The position numbers were made by a program, and so were the translations under genes. The notes under the pieces are model-generated. The model was not told the origin of the DNA and searched no databases. It worked only from the letters and a program-made list of their open reading frames with translations. Positions 1 through 7,946 of a stretch of 64,000 bases of DNA are shown here, in pieces; positions within the stretch are counted from its first letter, which is position 1; each line of letters starts with the position of its first letter. The stretch is from an uncultured Acetatifactor sp. Lineage in GTDB: Bacteria; Bacillota; Clostridia; Lachnospirales; Lachnospiraceae. The stretch spans positions 34,575-98,574 of the forward strand of contig CAJUCE010000020.1 of NCBI GenBank assembly GCA_910584865.1, read 5' to 3'.

Positions 1-135
1 ATTGACGCAAAGCTTGATCTTCTGGCCGGGCAGGCTCATTTTTACGATAACGCTGCCTTCCTCTGTCCGGACAATGCCTTTGTTGGGGAAGTCCACACGT
101 TCTACCGTAGCCTCATATACCTGTCCCTTCTTCAT
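1..135 (-). CDS. RlmD/RumA-family 23S rRNA m5U methyltransferase, N-terminal TRAM part only
   Basis: Only the first 45 codons are inside the window; the gene runs off the left edge. The peptide starts MKKGQVYEATVERVDFPNKG and continues through GSVIVKMSLPGQKIKL, the pattern of the TRAM RNA-binding domain at the N terminus of RumA/RlmD-type SAM-dependent uracil-C5 methyltransferases. In Firmicutes these modify 23S rRNA. The ATG lies four bases after the stop of the small membrane protein gene, so the two are probably cotranscribed. The catalytic domain is not visible, so another TRAM-containing protein is possible. Confidence 0.7.
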   Translation of the reverse strand, partial: MKKGQVYEATVERVDFPNKGIVRTEEGSVIVKMSLPGQKIKLCVN

Positions 136-139
136 CCGA

Positions 140-412
140 TTAGTTCTCTCCTTCATCTACGAAGAAGTCGTCTTCCTCATCTTCTGCTTCCTCGTCCTCG
201 AATTCATCTTCAAACTCATCTTCGAAATCTTCCAGGTAATGAGGATTTAGATAACGATACACTGCATAAGCAATGGCAGCCACTGCCGCAACGGCACCGA
301 TAATCGCCAGCACCCATACCACTTTCCGGCATGCTTTCTCTTCCTCTTCTTCCTTTCTCCCCAGCAGCTCGTTCAATCTTGCAATATCAAGCAGGTTCTC
401 AATTTTACTCAT
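140..412 (-). CDS. Small single-pass membrane protein with acidic tail
   Basis: This 90-residue protein has a charged N-terminal region (about residues 1-29), one hydrophobic segment (about 30-51, rich in Ala, Val and Ile) and a C-terminal tail made largely of Glu and Asp (about 60-90, with the repeated motif FEDEFED). The start has a strong ribosome binding site, GGAGG nine bases upstream. I do not recognise a named family. An inner-membrane anchor with an acidic cytosolic or external tail is the simplest reading. It directly precedes the methyltransferase gene. Confidence 0.75.
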   Translation of the reverse strand: MSKIENLLDIARLNELLGRKEEEEEKACRKVVWVLAIIGAVAAVAAIAYAVYRYLNPHYLEDFEDEFEDEFEDEEAEDEEDDFFVDEGEN

Positions 413-527
413 AGGACTACCTCCATACCGGCAGATACTCTGCCATTTTTTATTTTTACATCTTATTAATCAGGCAGACAGGTACAGGAAATTTATCCCT
501 GTCCACCTTTTCCATTATCCAAAATGT

Positions 528-536
528 ATTATATCA
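528..536 (-). promoter_or_regulatory. Extended -10 promoter for the small membrane protein gene
   Basis: The minus strand reads TGATATAAT here, a consensus -10 hexamer with an adjacent TG-type extension. No good -35 hexamer lies 16-18 bases upstream. It sits just past the pcrA stop and about 115 bases before the next start, so a separate transcript for the small gene is plausible. Confidence 0.4.
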
Positions 537-553
537 TATTCAGGGCAAAAATA

Positions 554-2926
554 CTACAGTCTTTTCAATTTTGCAAAAGAAGCATACATAATTTTTTGAC
601 CTGCCTTGTCAAATTCCACCGTAATCTTATAATCCCTCGTCTCCCGTTCAATGTGAAGAACACTTCCCTCTCCATATTTAATGTGGGAAACCCGGTCTCC
701 TTCACCGTAAGCAAGCGCTTCCGGAGCCTGATAAGACGCCCCTTTTGAAATCCCCGTCAATTGATTCAGACTGCTGATCCCCTTTGCAATGAAAGGCTTA
801 TCTGCTTTAATGGCAGCTTTCGGGCGCACGATGGCTTTCGGACGGTAGCCTGCGGTCTCCGTCCCGCTGTTTTTCCTCTCATCCGCTCCGAAGCTTCCCT
901 CCGTTCTCATGGAAGGGATATCTCTCTCCGGCGTAATCTGCTTCTCCGCCTCCTGTCCGTCAGAAGACCAGGCATTGATTCTGCGCTTTGACTGGCCGAT
1001 GCCTCTGTCCAGCAGCTTTACCGGGATCTCGCCCACAAAACGGCTTACGGGATAATACTGGGTCTCCCCCCGGATCATCCGCATCCTGGCACAAGTCAAT
1101 GTAAGCTCATCCTTCGCCCTGGTAATCCCCACATAGGCCAGCCGGCGCTCCTCCTCCAATTCATCCGGATCTCCTGAACTCAGCGCCATATATCCCGGAA
1201 ACAGGCCATCCTCCAATCCCGCAAGATATACATGGGAAAATTCCAGTCCCTTGGCAGAGTGCAGCGTCATCAGGAGGACTCTGTTGTCATCGCCGTCTAC
1301 ATTGTCTATGTCAGCCACCAGCGCAACCTCCTCCAGGAACTCCGTCAATGTAGGTTCCTCATGGGACTCCGTATAGCTGACCGCCTTGGAGATCAATTCG
1401 TCCACATTCCCGATCCGGTCTTCCCCGCCTTCCTCATCATAATCCATGAGATACTCGCCATAGGCAATCTGCTTCACCACTTCCTCAATCAGCTCCGCCA
1501 CTGTCATATGATCCTGCATCTTCCGAAGTTTCCTGATCAATTCCACAAAGGATCGAATCTTGACAGACGTCCGTCCCAGACCATCAATCTCATCTGCCCG
1601 GACCAACGCCTCAAAAAAGCCGATTCCATACAAATCCGCAAAATCCGCTATCTTCTCCAGTGTGGTATTGCCGATCCCCCTCTTGGGCACATTGAGAATC
1701 CTTCTCACCGCCACGTCGTCCCGTCCCGTATCTATGGTCTTCAGATACGCCAGAATATCCTTGATCTCCATCCTGGAATAGAAGTTCGTGCCTCCCACCA
1801 CATTGTAGGGCACCCCCTCCATAATCATCCGCTCTTCCAGCAGACGGGCCTGTGCATTGGTTCGGAACAATATCGCACAATCTCTGTATTCCGCTCCCTC
1901 CTTCGCCACCTTTCCGACGATATCATCCGCTATATATTCCGCCTCCTCATAAGCGCTGTCAAACTGACGGAAACGCACAGGGACACCGCCTGTTCTGCCG
2001 GTCCACAGAGACTTCTCCTTCCTGCCTGTATTATTGCGGATCACTGCATTGGCCGCATCCAATATAGCCTGTGTGGAACGATAGTTCTGCTCCAGTTTGA
2101 TAGACACCGCCTCTGGAAAATACTTTTCAAAGTCCAGAATATTTCTGATATTGGCTCCTCTGAACTTGTAAATGGACTGATCATCGTCTCCCACTACGCA
2201 GATATTGCGGTATTTCTGTGCCAGCAGCCGCACCAGTTCAAACTGAGCCGTGTTGGTGTCCTGATACTCATCCACCATGATATACTGAAAACGCTCTTGA
2301 TAAGACTCCAGCACCTCCCGGCAATTCTGAAACAATTCCACAGTCTTCACGATAATATCATCAAAATCCAGGGCATTGTTGGCTCTCAATGTCTCCTGGT
2401 ATTCCCTGTAGACCTTCGCCTGAACGGATCGGTTGAAATCCGCCGCGGCCTCCCTCTCAAAAGCAGCTACGGTCACCAGTTCATCTTTGGCCGAAGAGAT
2501 TGCATTCAGCATCGTCCTCTCTTTATACATTTTCGGATCCAGATTCAGACGCTTTAAAACGCCCTTCATCACAGTCTTTTGATCGTCTCCGTCATAAATC
2601 GTAAAATTACGGTCAAAGCCGATCCGGTCAATATGACGCCTTAAAATGCGCACACATGCGGAATGAAATGTGGATACCCAGACTTGATCCGCTCCAAAGC
2701 CCGCCAGCTTGTCCACCCTCTCCCGCATCTCTCCCGCCGCTTTATTTGTGAAGGTGATCGCCAGGATATTCCAGGGCTTGATCCCTATCTCGTCGATCAG
2801 ATAGGCAATGCGGTGTGTCAGAACGCGTGTCTTGCCGCTCCCGGCGCCGGCCAGGAGCAGCACCGGTCCCTCCGTCTGCAGCACCGCTTCCTTTTGCTCT
2901 TTATTCAGTGTATCATATATACTCAT
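554..2926 (-). CDS. pcrA: ATP-dependent DNA helicase PcrA/UvrD
   Basis: This 790-residue superfamily 1A helicase unwinds DNA 3'-5' in repair and plasmid replication. The Walker A motif AGAGSGKT is at about residues 26-33; Walker B VDEYQDT, the QSIYKFRGA motif, the TLHSAKGLEF motif and the C-terminal VGITRAKDELTL motif all follow in the expected order. The C-terminal end (about 735-790) has the VSHIKYGEGSVL Tudor-like element typical of Gram-positive PcrA. I start at the ATG preceded by AGAAGGGGGATAC rather than the in-frame codon 90 bases upstream, which adds a non-conserved Gly/Ser/Thr-rich extension. Confidence 0.95.
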   Translation of the reverse strand: MSIYDTLNKEQKEAVLQTEGPVLLLAGAGSGKTRVLTHRIAYLIDEIGIKPWNILAITFTNKAAGEMRERVDKLAGFGADQVWVSTFHSACVRILRRHIDRIGFDRNFTIYDGDDQKTVMKGVLKRLNLDPKMYKERTMLNAISSAKDELVTVAAFEREAAADFNRSVQAKVYREYQETLRANNALDFDDIIVKTVELFQNCREVLESYQERFQYIMVDEYQDTNTAQFELVRLLAQKYRNICVVGDDDQSIYKFRGANIRNILDFEKYFPEAVSIKLEQNYRSTQAILDAANAVIRNNTGRKEKSLWTGRTGGVPVRFRQFDSAYEEAEYIADDIVGKVAKEGAEYRDCAILFRTNAQARLLEERMIMEGVPYNVVGGTNFYSRMEIKDILAYLKTIDTGRDDVAVRRILNVPKRGIGNTTLEKIADFADLYGIGFFEALVRADEIDGLGRTSVKIRSFVELIRKLRKMQDHMTVAELIEEVVKQIAYGEYLMDYDEEGGEDRIGNVDELISKAVSYTESHEEPTLTEFLEEVALVADIDNVDGDDNRVLLMTLHSAKGLEFSHVYLAGLEDGLFPGYMALSSGDPDELEEERRLAYVGITRAKDELTLTCARMRMIRGETQYYPVSRFVGEIPVKLLDRGIGQSKRRINAWSSDGQEAEKQITPERDIPSMRTEGSFGADERKNSGTETAGYRPKAIVRPKAAIKADKPFIAKGISSLNQLTGISKGASYQAPEALAYGEGDRVSHIKYGEGSVLHIERETRDYKITVEFDKAGQKIMYASFAKLKRL

Positions 2927-2984
2927 GTATCCCCCTTCTGATCCCGGCCCCGTTTCAGACGCTTTCTTCTTTCGACGGCCTGTC

Positions 2985-4334
2985 TCACCTGATCCTGTCT
3001 CTCTCGTCAAAGACATCTCCGCATTCAGGGCAGAATTTGGGCGGATGAGCGGGATCTTCCGGCTCCCATCCGCATTTATCGCAGCGATACAGAGGGGCTC
3101 CCTCCGGCCTCTTTGCGCCGCAGTTCGTACAGAATTTCCCCTGGTTTACGGTTCCGCAGCCGCAGGTCCATCCTGCCTCGGCCGGCTTCGGGCTTCCGCA
3201 CTCCATACAGAATTTTCCCCTGTTATCCCGATGGCCGCATTTGCAGGTCCATCCCAAAACAGGCGCCTGGTTCTCCTGACGGACGCTCTGTCCCCCACCG
3301 TTCCCATTTTGCTTCCCGGCCGCCTGTGCAGCTCCCATTGCAAAGAGAGACGCCGCATCCATTCCGCCTGCCCCGCTGGCCATATTCATCCCCGCAAATG
3401 CCATCATTGGGCCGGCCGATGTATTGGAAGCCGCCGCTTTCATGGCATCCGCCTGAGCGCCTACCAGTGTAGCCGCCGCCATATTTGCATTCCGCAATGT
3501 GGCCGTGGTCTGCAGCTCGCTGATCTTTTTAGAGATATCCTCCGGCATGGACGGCGGATTCATAGTCATACTGACGATGACGATTCCTCTCATTTTCGCC
3601 CACTTTTCCGAGAGCTCTGCATTAACGGCATCCACCAGCTCCGTCACATGATAAGGAATATCGGATACGCGTACACGGAGTCTGCTGATCCTTCCCAATG
3701 CCGGCTGCATCGCAGTCATTAGTTCCGCCTTCATCTGATTCAAAATCTCACTGCGCTGATAGCTGTCCGCTACATTTCCGCACACATTCTGATAAAAAAG
3801 CAGCGGATCCATTATCTTGAAGGAATAGGAACCGTTACAGCGAATACTCACATCCATATCCAGACCGATATTATCGTCTATGTAACGAAAGGGAATGGGT
3901 GTAGCAGTCCCATAGAGATTGTTGAGAATTTCCTTTGTATTAAAGAAATAAACTCTCTGATCTTTCCCTGTATTCCCTCCGAATGCGATACGCTTTCCGA
4001 TCATCTGAAAGGTATTTTTTATATTTTCTCCCAGATCTCCGTAGAACAGGCTCGGCTCCGTAGAATCGTCATAGACAAATTCACCGGCCTCCGCACAGAA
4101 TTCCACCACCGCTCCCTGCTCCACAATGATCATACACTGCCCTTCGTTGACAGCCACAATGGAGCCGTTTGATATGATATTGTCTGTTCCCTTATTGTTT
4201 CCCCGGCCGCCGGCTTTCTTCTTTCCCTTAGCCACCAAAATATCATTTGACAGAGAATCACAATAGAAAAACTCTCTCCACTGATCTGCCAGCATCGAGC
4301 TGACAGCATCCTTTGCCGCTCTTATTAATCCCAT
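2985..4334 (-). CDS. SPFH/Band-7 domain protein with C-terminal zinc ribbons
   Basis: The 449-residue protein begins MGLIRAAKDAVSSMLADQWREFF, typical of the bacterial SPFH family sometimes annotated as virion core-like proteins. The SPFH region spans about residues 30-290 and is followed by an Ala/Met/Gly-rich linker. Three Cys4 zinc ribbons then follow, each a CxCG or CxxCG pair paired with CxxCG. SPFH proteins form membrane-associated oligomers; the function of this subgroup is not established. GGAGGATG before the chosen ATG decides the start. It has its own promoter. Confidence 0.8.
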   Translation of the reverse strand: MGLIRAAKDAVSSMLADQWREFFYCDSLSNDILVAKGKKKAGGRGNNKGTDNIISNGSIVAVNEGQCMIIVEQGAVVEFCAEAGEFVYDDSTEPSLFYGDLGENIKNTFQMIGKRIAFGGNTGKDQRVYFFNTKEILNNLYGTATPIPFRYIDDNIGLDMDVSIRCNGSYSFKIMDPLLFYQNVCGNVADSYQRSEILNQMKAELMTAMQPALGRISRLRVRVSDIPYHVTELVDAVNAELSEKWAKMRGIVIVSMTMNPPSMPEDISKKISELQTTATLRNANMAAATLVGAQADAMKAAASNTSAGPMMAFAGMNMASGAGGMDAASLFAMGAAQAAGKQNGNGGGQSVRQENQAPVLGWTCKCGHRDNRGKFCMECGSPKPAEAGWTCGCGTVNQGKFCTNCGAKRPEGAPLYRCDKCGWEPEDPAHPPKFCPECGDVFDERDRIR

Positions 4335-4374
4335 TTGCTCATCCTCCGGTTCTTGAAATTTATTCACTTTTTCT

Positions 4375-4403
4375 ATTTTATCAAATTTTATCGATTCTCT
4401 CAA
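4375..4403 (-). promoter_or_regulatory. SigA-type promoter for the SPFH gene
   Basis: On the minus strand TTGAGA (4403-4398) and TAAAAT (4380-4375) are separated by 17 bases. The predicted start is about 40 bases before the SPFH start codon. Confidence 0.55.
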
Positions 4404-4422
4404 CCGCTTTTGCGAAATATTC

Positions 4423-4451
4423 TTTACAAATGGAATCTTTTCTACTAAACT
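4423..4451 (+). promoter_or_regulatory. SigA-type promoter for the XRE regulator gene
   Basis: TTTACA (4423-4428) and TAAACT (4446-4451) are 17 bases apart on the plus strand, about 50 bases before the start at 4502. It is divergent from the SPFH promoter, with about 20 bases between the two -35 boxes, so a regulator bound here could control both. Confidence 0.5.
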
Positions 4452-4501
4452 GTAGAAGGGGAATCCAAAAAATCATTTTAAAGTAAAGGAATGGGATCTA
4501 T

Positions 4502-4987
4502 ATGGGTAAGAAAGCAACAAAAGCTGCCGACAATATGTATTATCTGGCACGTTCAGAGGCTGCAGAACAAAATCCTGCCTTCTCAAGCCGTGAAAAAGCC
4601 GCCGAAATCATAGGAATAGACCGCACCAGACTGGCGCGTATCGAGTTGGACACCATCTCTCCCTATCCGGAGGAAGTCCGTGCAATGGCGCTCGCCTATA
4701 ATGTACCGGAGCTCTGCAATGCATACTGTGCAAAGGAATGTCCTCTGGGAAAAAATACGGTACGGGAAGTTACGATCGACGATTTTGACAGGCTTGCACT
4801 GAAGGTGCTCGGTTCCCTCAAAGATATCGATTCCCTGCGCGCCTCTCTCATCGCCATTTCGGAGGACGGCGTCATCGAAGAAAGCGAACGCCCCGCCTTT
4901 CAGAAGATACTGGATTCGCTGGAAAAAATCAGCACCAATGCCAAAGCGCTGCAGCTCTGGGCCCTCAAAAATATCCGGATGAAGTAA
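4502..4987 (+). CDS. XRE-type helix-turn-helix protein
   Basis: This 161-residue protein has an N-terminal helix-turn-helix (about residues 25-70: SSREKAAEIIGIDRTRLARIE, with the recognition helix around DRTRLARIE). A Cys-containing stretch follows (about 78-86, CNAYCAKEC). The C-terminal part is helical and lacks recognised catalytic motifs. AAAGGAA lies about 10 bases before the ATG. Its divergent arrangement with the SPFH gene suggests local regulation, which is inference only. Confidence 0.75.
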   Translation: MGKKATKAADNMYYLARSEAAEQNPAFSSREKAAEIIGIDRTRLARIELDTISPYPEEVRAMALAYNVPELCNAYCAKECPLGKNTVREVTIDDFDRLALKVLGSLKDIDSLRASLIAISEDGVIEESERPAFQKILDSLEKISTNAKALQLWALKNIRMK

Positions 4988-5074
4988 TTCCTTTCTGTAA
5001 AACAACGCCCCCGGATCCCGCTCTCCGATCAGATCAGCGGTTCCAAGGGGCGCTGCGGCCTACTTTAGTACGGT

Positions 5075-6091
5075 TTACTTCGAAGCCTCCTCGGCATAGG
5101 TGGTAGTCACCAGATCTCCGTAAGGTACCCGTTCTGTCAGCACCCCTGAATCCTCCAATATATTTTGAAGCAACGTAAAGGAATCCTCCTCAAAAATCAG
5201 GTTTTCTTTCCATGTATCCTGTTCATGATAGCGCTCTACAATCTTCGTAAGCGTCTCCATATCTGTCTCCGGAAATTGAGGCGAAATTGCTTTTGCAATA
5301 TCTTCCGGACTGTGATCGCGCACATAATCCATTCCCTTCTGCAGCGCATTGGTGAAAGACTGTATGATTGCGCCGTTTTTTTCCAAATAGCTCTTTTTCG
5401 CCGAGAAGGATGTATATGGTACATAACCGGAATCCCTGCCAAGGGATGCCACTACATATCCCTCCCCCTTCTGCTCTAGAGAGGTGGCGTGAGGTTCGAA
5501 TTCTACGGTAAAATCCCCCTGTCCCCCCGAAAAAGCCGCTGCCGTGGATCCAAAGTCAATACTCTGGTCAATATTCACCTGCGCGGGATCGATGCCGTTT
5601 TTGGTCAAAATATATTCGAATACCATCTCCGGCATACCGCCTGCGCGGCCGCCCAAAACATTTTTCCCGATCAGCATATCCCAGGAAAAATCTTCCACCG
5701 GCTCCCGGGCCACAAGGAAATTACCCGCTCTCTGTGTCAGCTGGGCAAAATTCACCGCGTAATCCTCTGTCCCGCCTGTATAGGTATAAATCGTACTCTC
5801 ACAGCCCATGAAACCTATGTCGGCCTCACCGGTAAGCACCGCCGTCATCGTCTTGTCAGCACCGAACCCTGTGACCAGAGTCAGATCAATTCCTTCCTCT
5901 TTGAAATATCCTTCCTCAATGGCCACATACATGGGTGCATAAAAAATAGAATGTGCAACCTCATTCAATACCACTTTTGTCCCGCCCTCTTTGGGCGTAC
6001 TTTCTTTCTCTCCGCATCCGGTTGCACATAGAACCGTCATCAGCGCAGCCAAACATATCGCCGTTGCCTTTTTTAAGGTTCCCCTTTTCAT
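5075..6091 (-). CDS. ABC transporter substrate-binding lipoprotein, NMT1/SsuA-like
   Basis: This 338-residue protein begins with a lipoprotein signal, positive n-region then hydrophobic core, with lipobox LCATGC and the lipidated Cys at residue 26. The mature part has the periplasmic-binding type II fold of the NMT1/THI5-like and SsuA/TauA families (APMYVAIEEGYFKEEG near 52-67, then TAVLTGEADIGF). Members deliver sulfonates, nitrate or pyrimidine precursors to an ABC importer; the ligand cannot be read from sequence. No permease or ATPase gene is adjacent, which is unusual for this family. AGGAGG precedes the start. Confidence 0.85.
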   Translation of the reverse strand: MKRGTLKKATAICLAALMTVLCATGCGEKESTPKEGGTKVVLNEVAHSIFYAPMYVAIEEGYFKEEGIDLTLVTGFGADKTMTAVLTGEADIGFMGCESTIYTYTGGTEDYAVNFAQLTQRAGNFLVAREPVEDFSWDMLIGKNVLGGRAGGMPEMVFEYILTKNGIDPAQVNIDQSIDFGSTAAAFSGGQGDFTVEFEPHATSLEQKGEGYVVASLGRDSGYVPYTSFSAKKSYLEKNGAIIQSFTNALQKGMDYVRDHSPEDIAKAISPQFPETDMETLTKIVERYHEQDTWKENLIFEEDSFTLLQNILEDSGVLTERVPYGDLVTTTYAEEASK

Positions 6092-6162
6092 AAATACCTC
6101 CTAGGATTTAATACCCTATCATATGAAAAGAGGCTTATCCCTGTTCCAAAAACGCATCTATT

Positions 6163-6807
6163 TCATTCTTCCGGCTTATCTGTTTTGGAATTTTTCTTTT
6201 TTACATCCGCCTTCCCCGGCGCCCTTAACTCATCGATCATTTTTTCGATCATCAGCTTCTTCAGATATACGTCAAAGCTCAGTGTACAGATAAAAGCGAA
6301 TTTCCTCAGAAAATCGGCATCTCCCTCCGACGCATCCGTAAAGGTTTTCTGAGCCGCCGCATATTTCTCCCTCACATCTGCTTTCAGTGCCTGCATCTGA
6401 TTCTCCGCCATGCCGAATGCTTCTCTGTAGACGCTTTCCAGATTAAAAGCTTCGCCGTTCTTGAAAAAGCGTTCCGTAATAGGCCCCAGCAGTTTCTGTA
6501 TATCGCTGATCGACAGAATGCCCTTGTAATAATAGATAAAAATTAAAAGCAGTACATGCTCTTTGGAATATTTTTTCTTTACCGGAGGCGGCAATAGATC
6601 GTTCTTTGCATAATTATTGATCATGGTCTTGGTCAAAATCTTATCTTCCCCGGGATTCCTGGCCGTCGAATGCAGATGGCTGTCCATAAAAGTCGTAATC
6701 TGATCCATATACAGATCAATATTGGGGATATCTTCCGGGCTGATAAACCGCACCCTGTCCAGACTGGTCAAGATACTGTTAAGTAAATCATTGTTATCAA
6801 TCGTCAT
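6163..6807 (-). CDS. DUF1836 family protein
   Basis: The 214-residue protein matches the DUF1836 pattern in Firmicutes: an LTKTMINNYAKNDLLPPPVKKKY motif (about residues 58-80) followed by EHVLLLIFIYYYKGILSISDIQKLL. The first of these resembles the wing and helix region of MerR-like DNA-binding domains. A DNA-binding role is inferred. The C-terminal third is helical and ends in a lysine-rich tail. A strong promoter with a palindrome inside its spacer lies 50-80 bases upstream, consistent with autoregulation. It is divergent from the YerC-like gene. Confidence 0.8.
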   Translation of the reverse strand: MTIDNNDLLNSILTSLDRVRFISPEDIPNIDLYMDQITTFMDSHLHSTARNPGEDKILTKTMINNYAKNDLLPPPVKKKYSKEHVLLLIFIYYYKGILSISDIQKLLGPITERFFKNGEAFNLESVYREAFGMAENQMQALKADVREKYAAAQKTFTDASEGDADFLRKFAFICTLSFDVYLKKLMIEKMIDELRAPGKADVKKKNSKTDKPEE

Positions 6808-6858
6808 ATGTCATTTTCCTTTTCTTCAAAAACGCAGAAAATTTGTGGTATTAGCTCT

Positions 6859-6887
6859 ATTATATAGTATTCAATACTACATGACAA
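6859..6887 (-). promoter_or_regulatory. DUF1836 gene promoter with palindrome in the spacer
   Basis: On the minus strand TTGTCA (6887-6882) and TATAAT (6864-6859) are 17 bases apart. The spacer holds a perfect palindrome, TAGTATT-C-AATACTA, at 6865-6879. A protein bound there would block RNA polymerase, so this is a likely repressor operator. Confidence 0.6.
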
Positions 6888-6937
6888 TATTTACTTTTCA
6901 TTTTCGCATATTTTTTATGTTACTTCTCCTCGCTGTA

Positions 6938-6966
6938 TTTACTTTGCGACTTTAATATGGTAAAAT
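6938..6966 (+). promoter_or_regulatory. Promoter of the yerC-like gene
   Basis: TTTACT (6938-6943) and TAAAAT (6961-6966) are 17 bases apart. The bases TATGGTAAAAT before and through the -10 box are identical to those of the promoter at 8797-8825. Confidence 0.6.
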
Positions 6967-6967
6967 A

Positions 6968-6992
6968 TTGACTCAGAAAAGAACTGAGTCAA
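6968..6992 (+). promoter_or_regulatory. Palindrome at the yerC-like transcription start
   Basis: TTGACTCAG and CTGAGTCAA form perfect 9-bp arms around a 7-base centre. It begins one base after the -10 box, so it overlaps the likely start site. It could be an operator or the 5' hairpin of the mRNA. A near-identical element lies at 8770-8796. Confidence 0.65.
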
Positions 6993-7024
6993 CAAGGCAA
7001 AAACATCCAGAAAGGTATTTTTCA

Positions 7025-7333
7025 ATGAATAAGAATATCAAAAATAACACTGCCGATTCCCTTTTTGACGCGATTCTCTGTCTAAAGAATCGTGACGAAT
7101 GCCATAAATTTTTCGAAGATTTATGCACAGTCAACGAGCTTAATTCCATGTCACAGCGTTTTGAAGTAGCCGTTATGCTGAGAAATCATTGTACTTATCT
7201 TGAAATTGCTGAAAAAACCGGGGCTTCCACTGCTACAATCAGCCGTGTCAACAGATCCCTGAACTACGGAAAAGACGGCTATGAAATCATTTTTCAGCGC
7301 ATGACTGACCCGCAAAATCCTCAGAGTGATTAA
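7025..7333 (+). CDS. YerC/YecD family TrpR-related regulator
   Basis: The 102-residue protein carries the TrpR-like helix-turn-helix: DLCTVNELNSMSQRFEVA then YLEIAEKTGASTATISRVNR (about residues 38-85). This is the pattern of YerC/YecD proteins, small dimeric DNA-binding proteins of Firmicutes with poorly defined targets. I start at the ATG with AGAAAGG nine bases upstream, not at the in-frame codon 57 bases earlier, which lies inside the palindrome. The palindrome at the promoter suggests autoregulation, an inference. Confidence 0.85.
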   Translation: MNKNIKNNTADSLFDAILCLKNRDECHKFFEDLCTVNELNSMSQRFEVAVMLRNHCTYLEIAEKTGASTATISRVNRSLNYGKDGYEIIFQRMTDPQNPQSD

Positions 7334-7350
7334 GGCGGCAGATATCACAG

Positions 7351-7409
7351 ATGCGGTATTCTGGCAATAAGTCAAAAGCAGGAATACCGCATCCGGCAAA
7401 CCTGCTTTT
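7351..7409. terminator. Overlapping hairpins between convergent genes
   Basis: Two inverted repeats overlap. ATGCGGTATTC (7351-7361) pairs with GAATACCGCAT (7382-7392). AAAAGCAGG (7374-7382) pairs with CCTGCTTTT (7401-7409), followed by TCTTA. They compete for position 7382. The second is a plausible bidirectional terminator for yerC and the bactofilin operon. Confidence 0.5.
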
Positions 7410-7437
7410 CTTATGTAAATATCATTTCTTTTTTTAT

Positions 7438-7923
7438 TTAGTCTGCGGACTCTGTCTGTTCATTATTTTCGCCGGATGTACTCTCCTCGGACGAGTCTTC
7501 CACTTCCTTCAAAGCCTCCACAATGGCAGATTTTGCAGATTTTTTCATCGCTTTTACCGCTTTGTTATTCAGCTTCGGCTTCTTGGCTGCATCCTGATTC
7601 ATATCGCATCTTCCCTGGAAAACAGCTTTCTCATCGATCACCAGACCGCCGGTAGTAATATCACCGATCACTCTGGCCGTAGAAGTCAATTCCACCTTCT
7701 CCGGTACGTTCAGATTTCCGTATACCTCACCGCCGACCACTACTTTCCGGGTATTGATGCTGCCGTTAATACAGCCGGATGCACCTACAATCACCATTTC
7801 CGTCACCGTGACATCGCCGTTTATGGTTCCGTCAATTCTGACGGCGCCTTCCGCCGTAAAATCGCCGTTGGACTGCGCTCCCATTCCGATGATTGTTGAA
7901 ATCTGCGTTTCTTTTTTTCTCAT
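7438..7923 (-). CDS. Bactofilin (polymer-forming cytoskeletal protein)
   Basis: The 161-residue protein has a central beta-helix of about residues 10-110 with repeated GxIxGxV/NG turns (IDGTINGDVTV, GCINGSINT, EVYGNLNV, RVIGDITT), the signature of bactofilins. These polymerise without nucleotide and scaffold cell-wall enzymes. The C-terminal tail is Lys-rich, then Glu/Ser-rich. GGGAGG lies nine bases before the ATG. The LytM-like gene ends 23 bases upstream, the common bactofilin/LytM pairing. Confidence 0.9.
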   Translation of the reverse strand: MRKKETQISTIIGMGAQSNGDFTAEGAVRIDGTINGDVTVTEMVIVGASGCINGSINTRKVVVGGEVYGNLNVPEKVELTSTARVIGDITTGGLVIDEKAVFQGRCDMNQDAAKKPKLNNKAVKAMKKSAKSAIVEALKEVEDSSEESTSGENNEQTESAD

Positions 7924-7946
7924 TGCCTGATACCTCCCTTTTATGA

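Noticed and set aside
1232..2557. Long open frame on the plus strand opposite pcrA
   Set aside because: It is the antisense shadow of a clear helicase gene and shows no protein-like composition or ribosome binding site.
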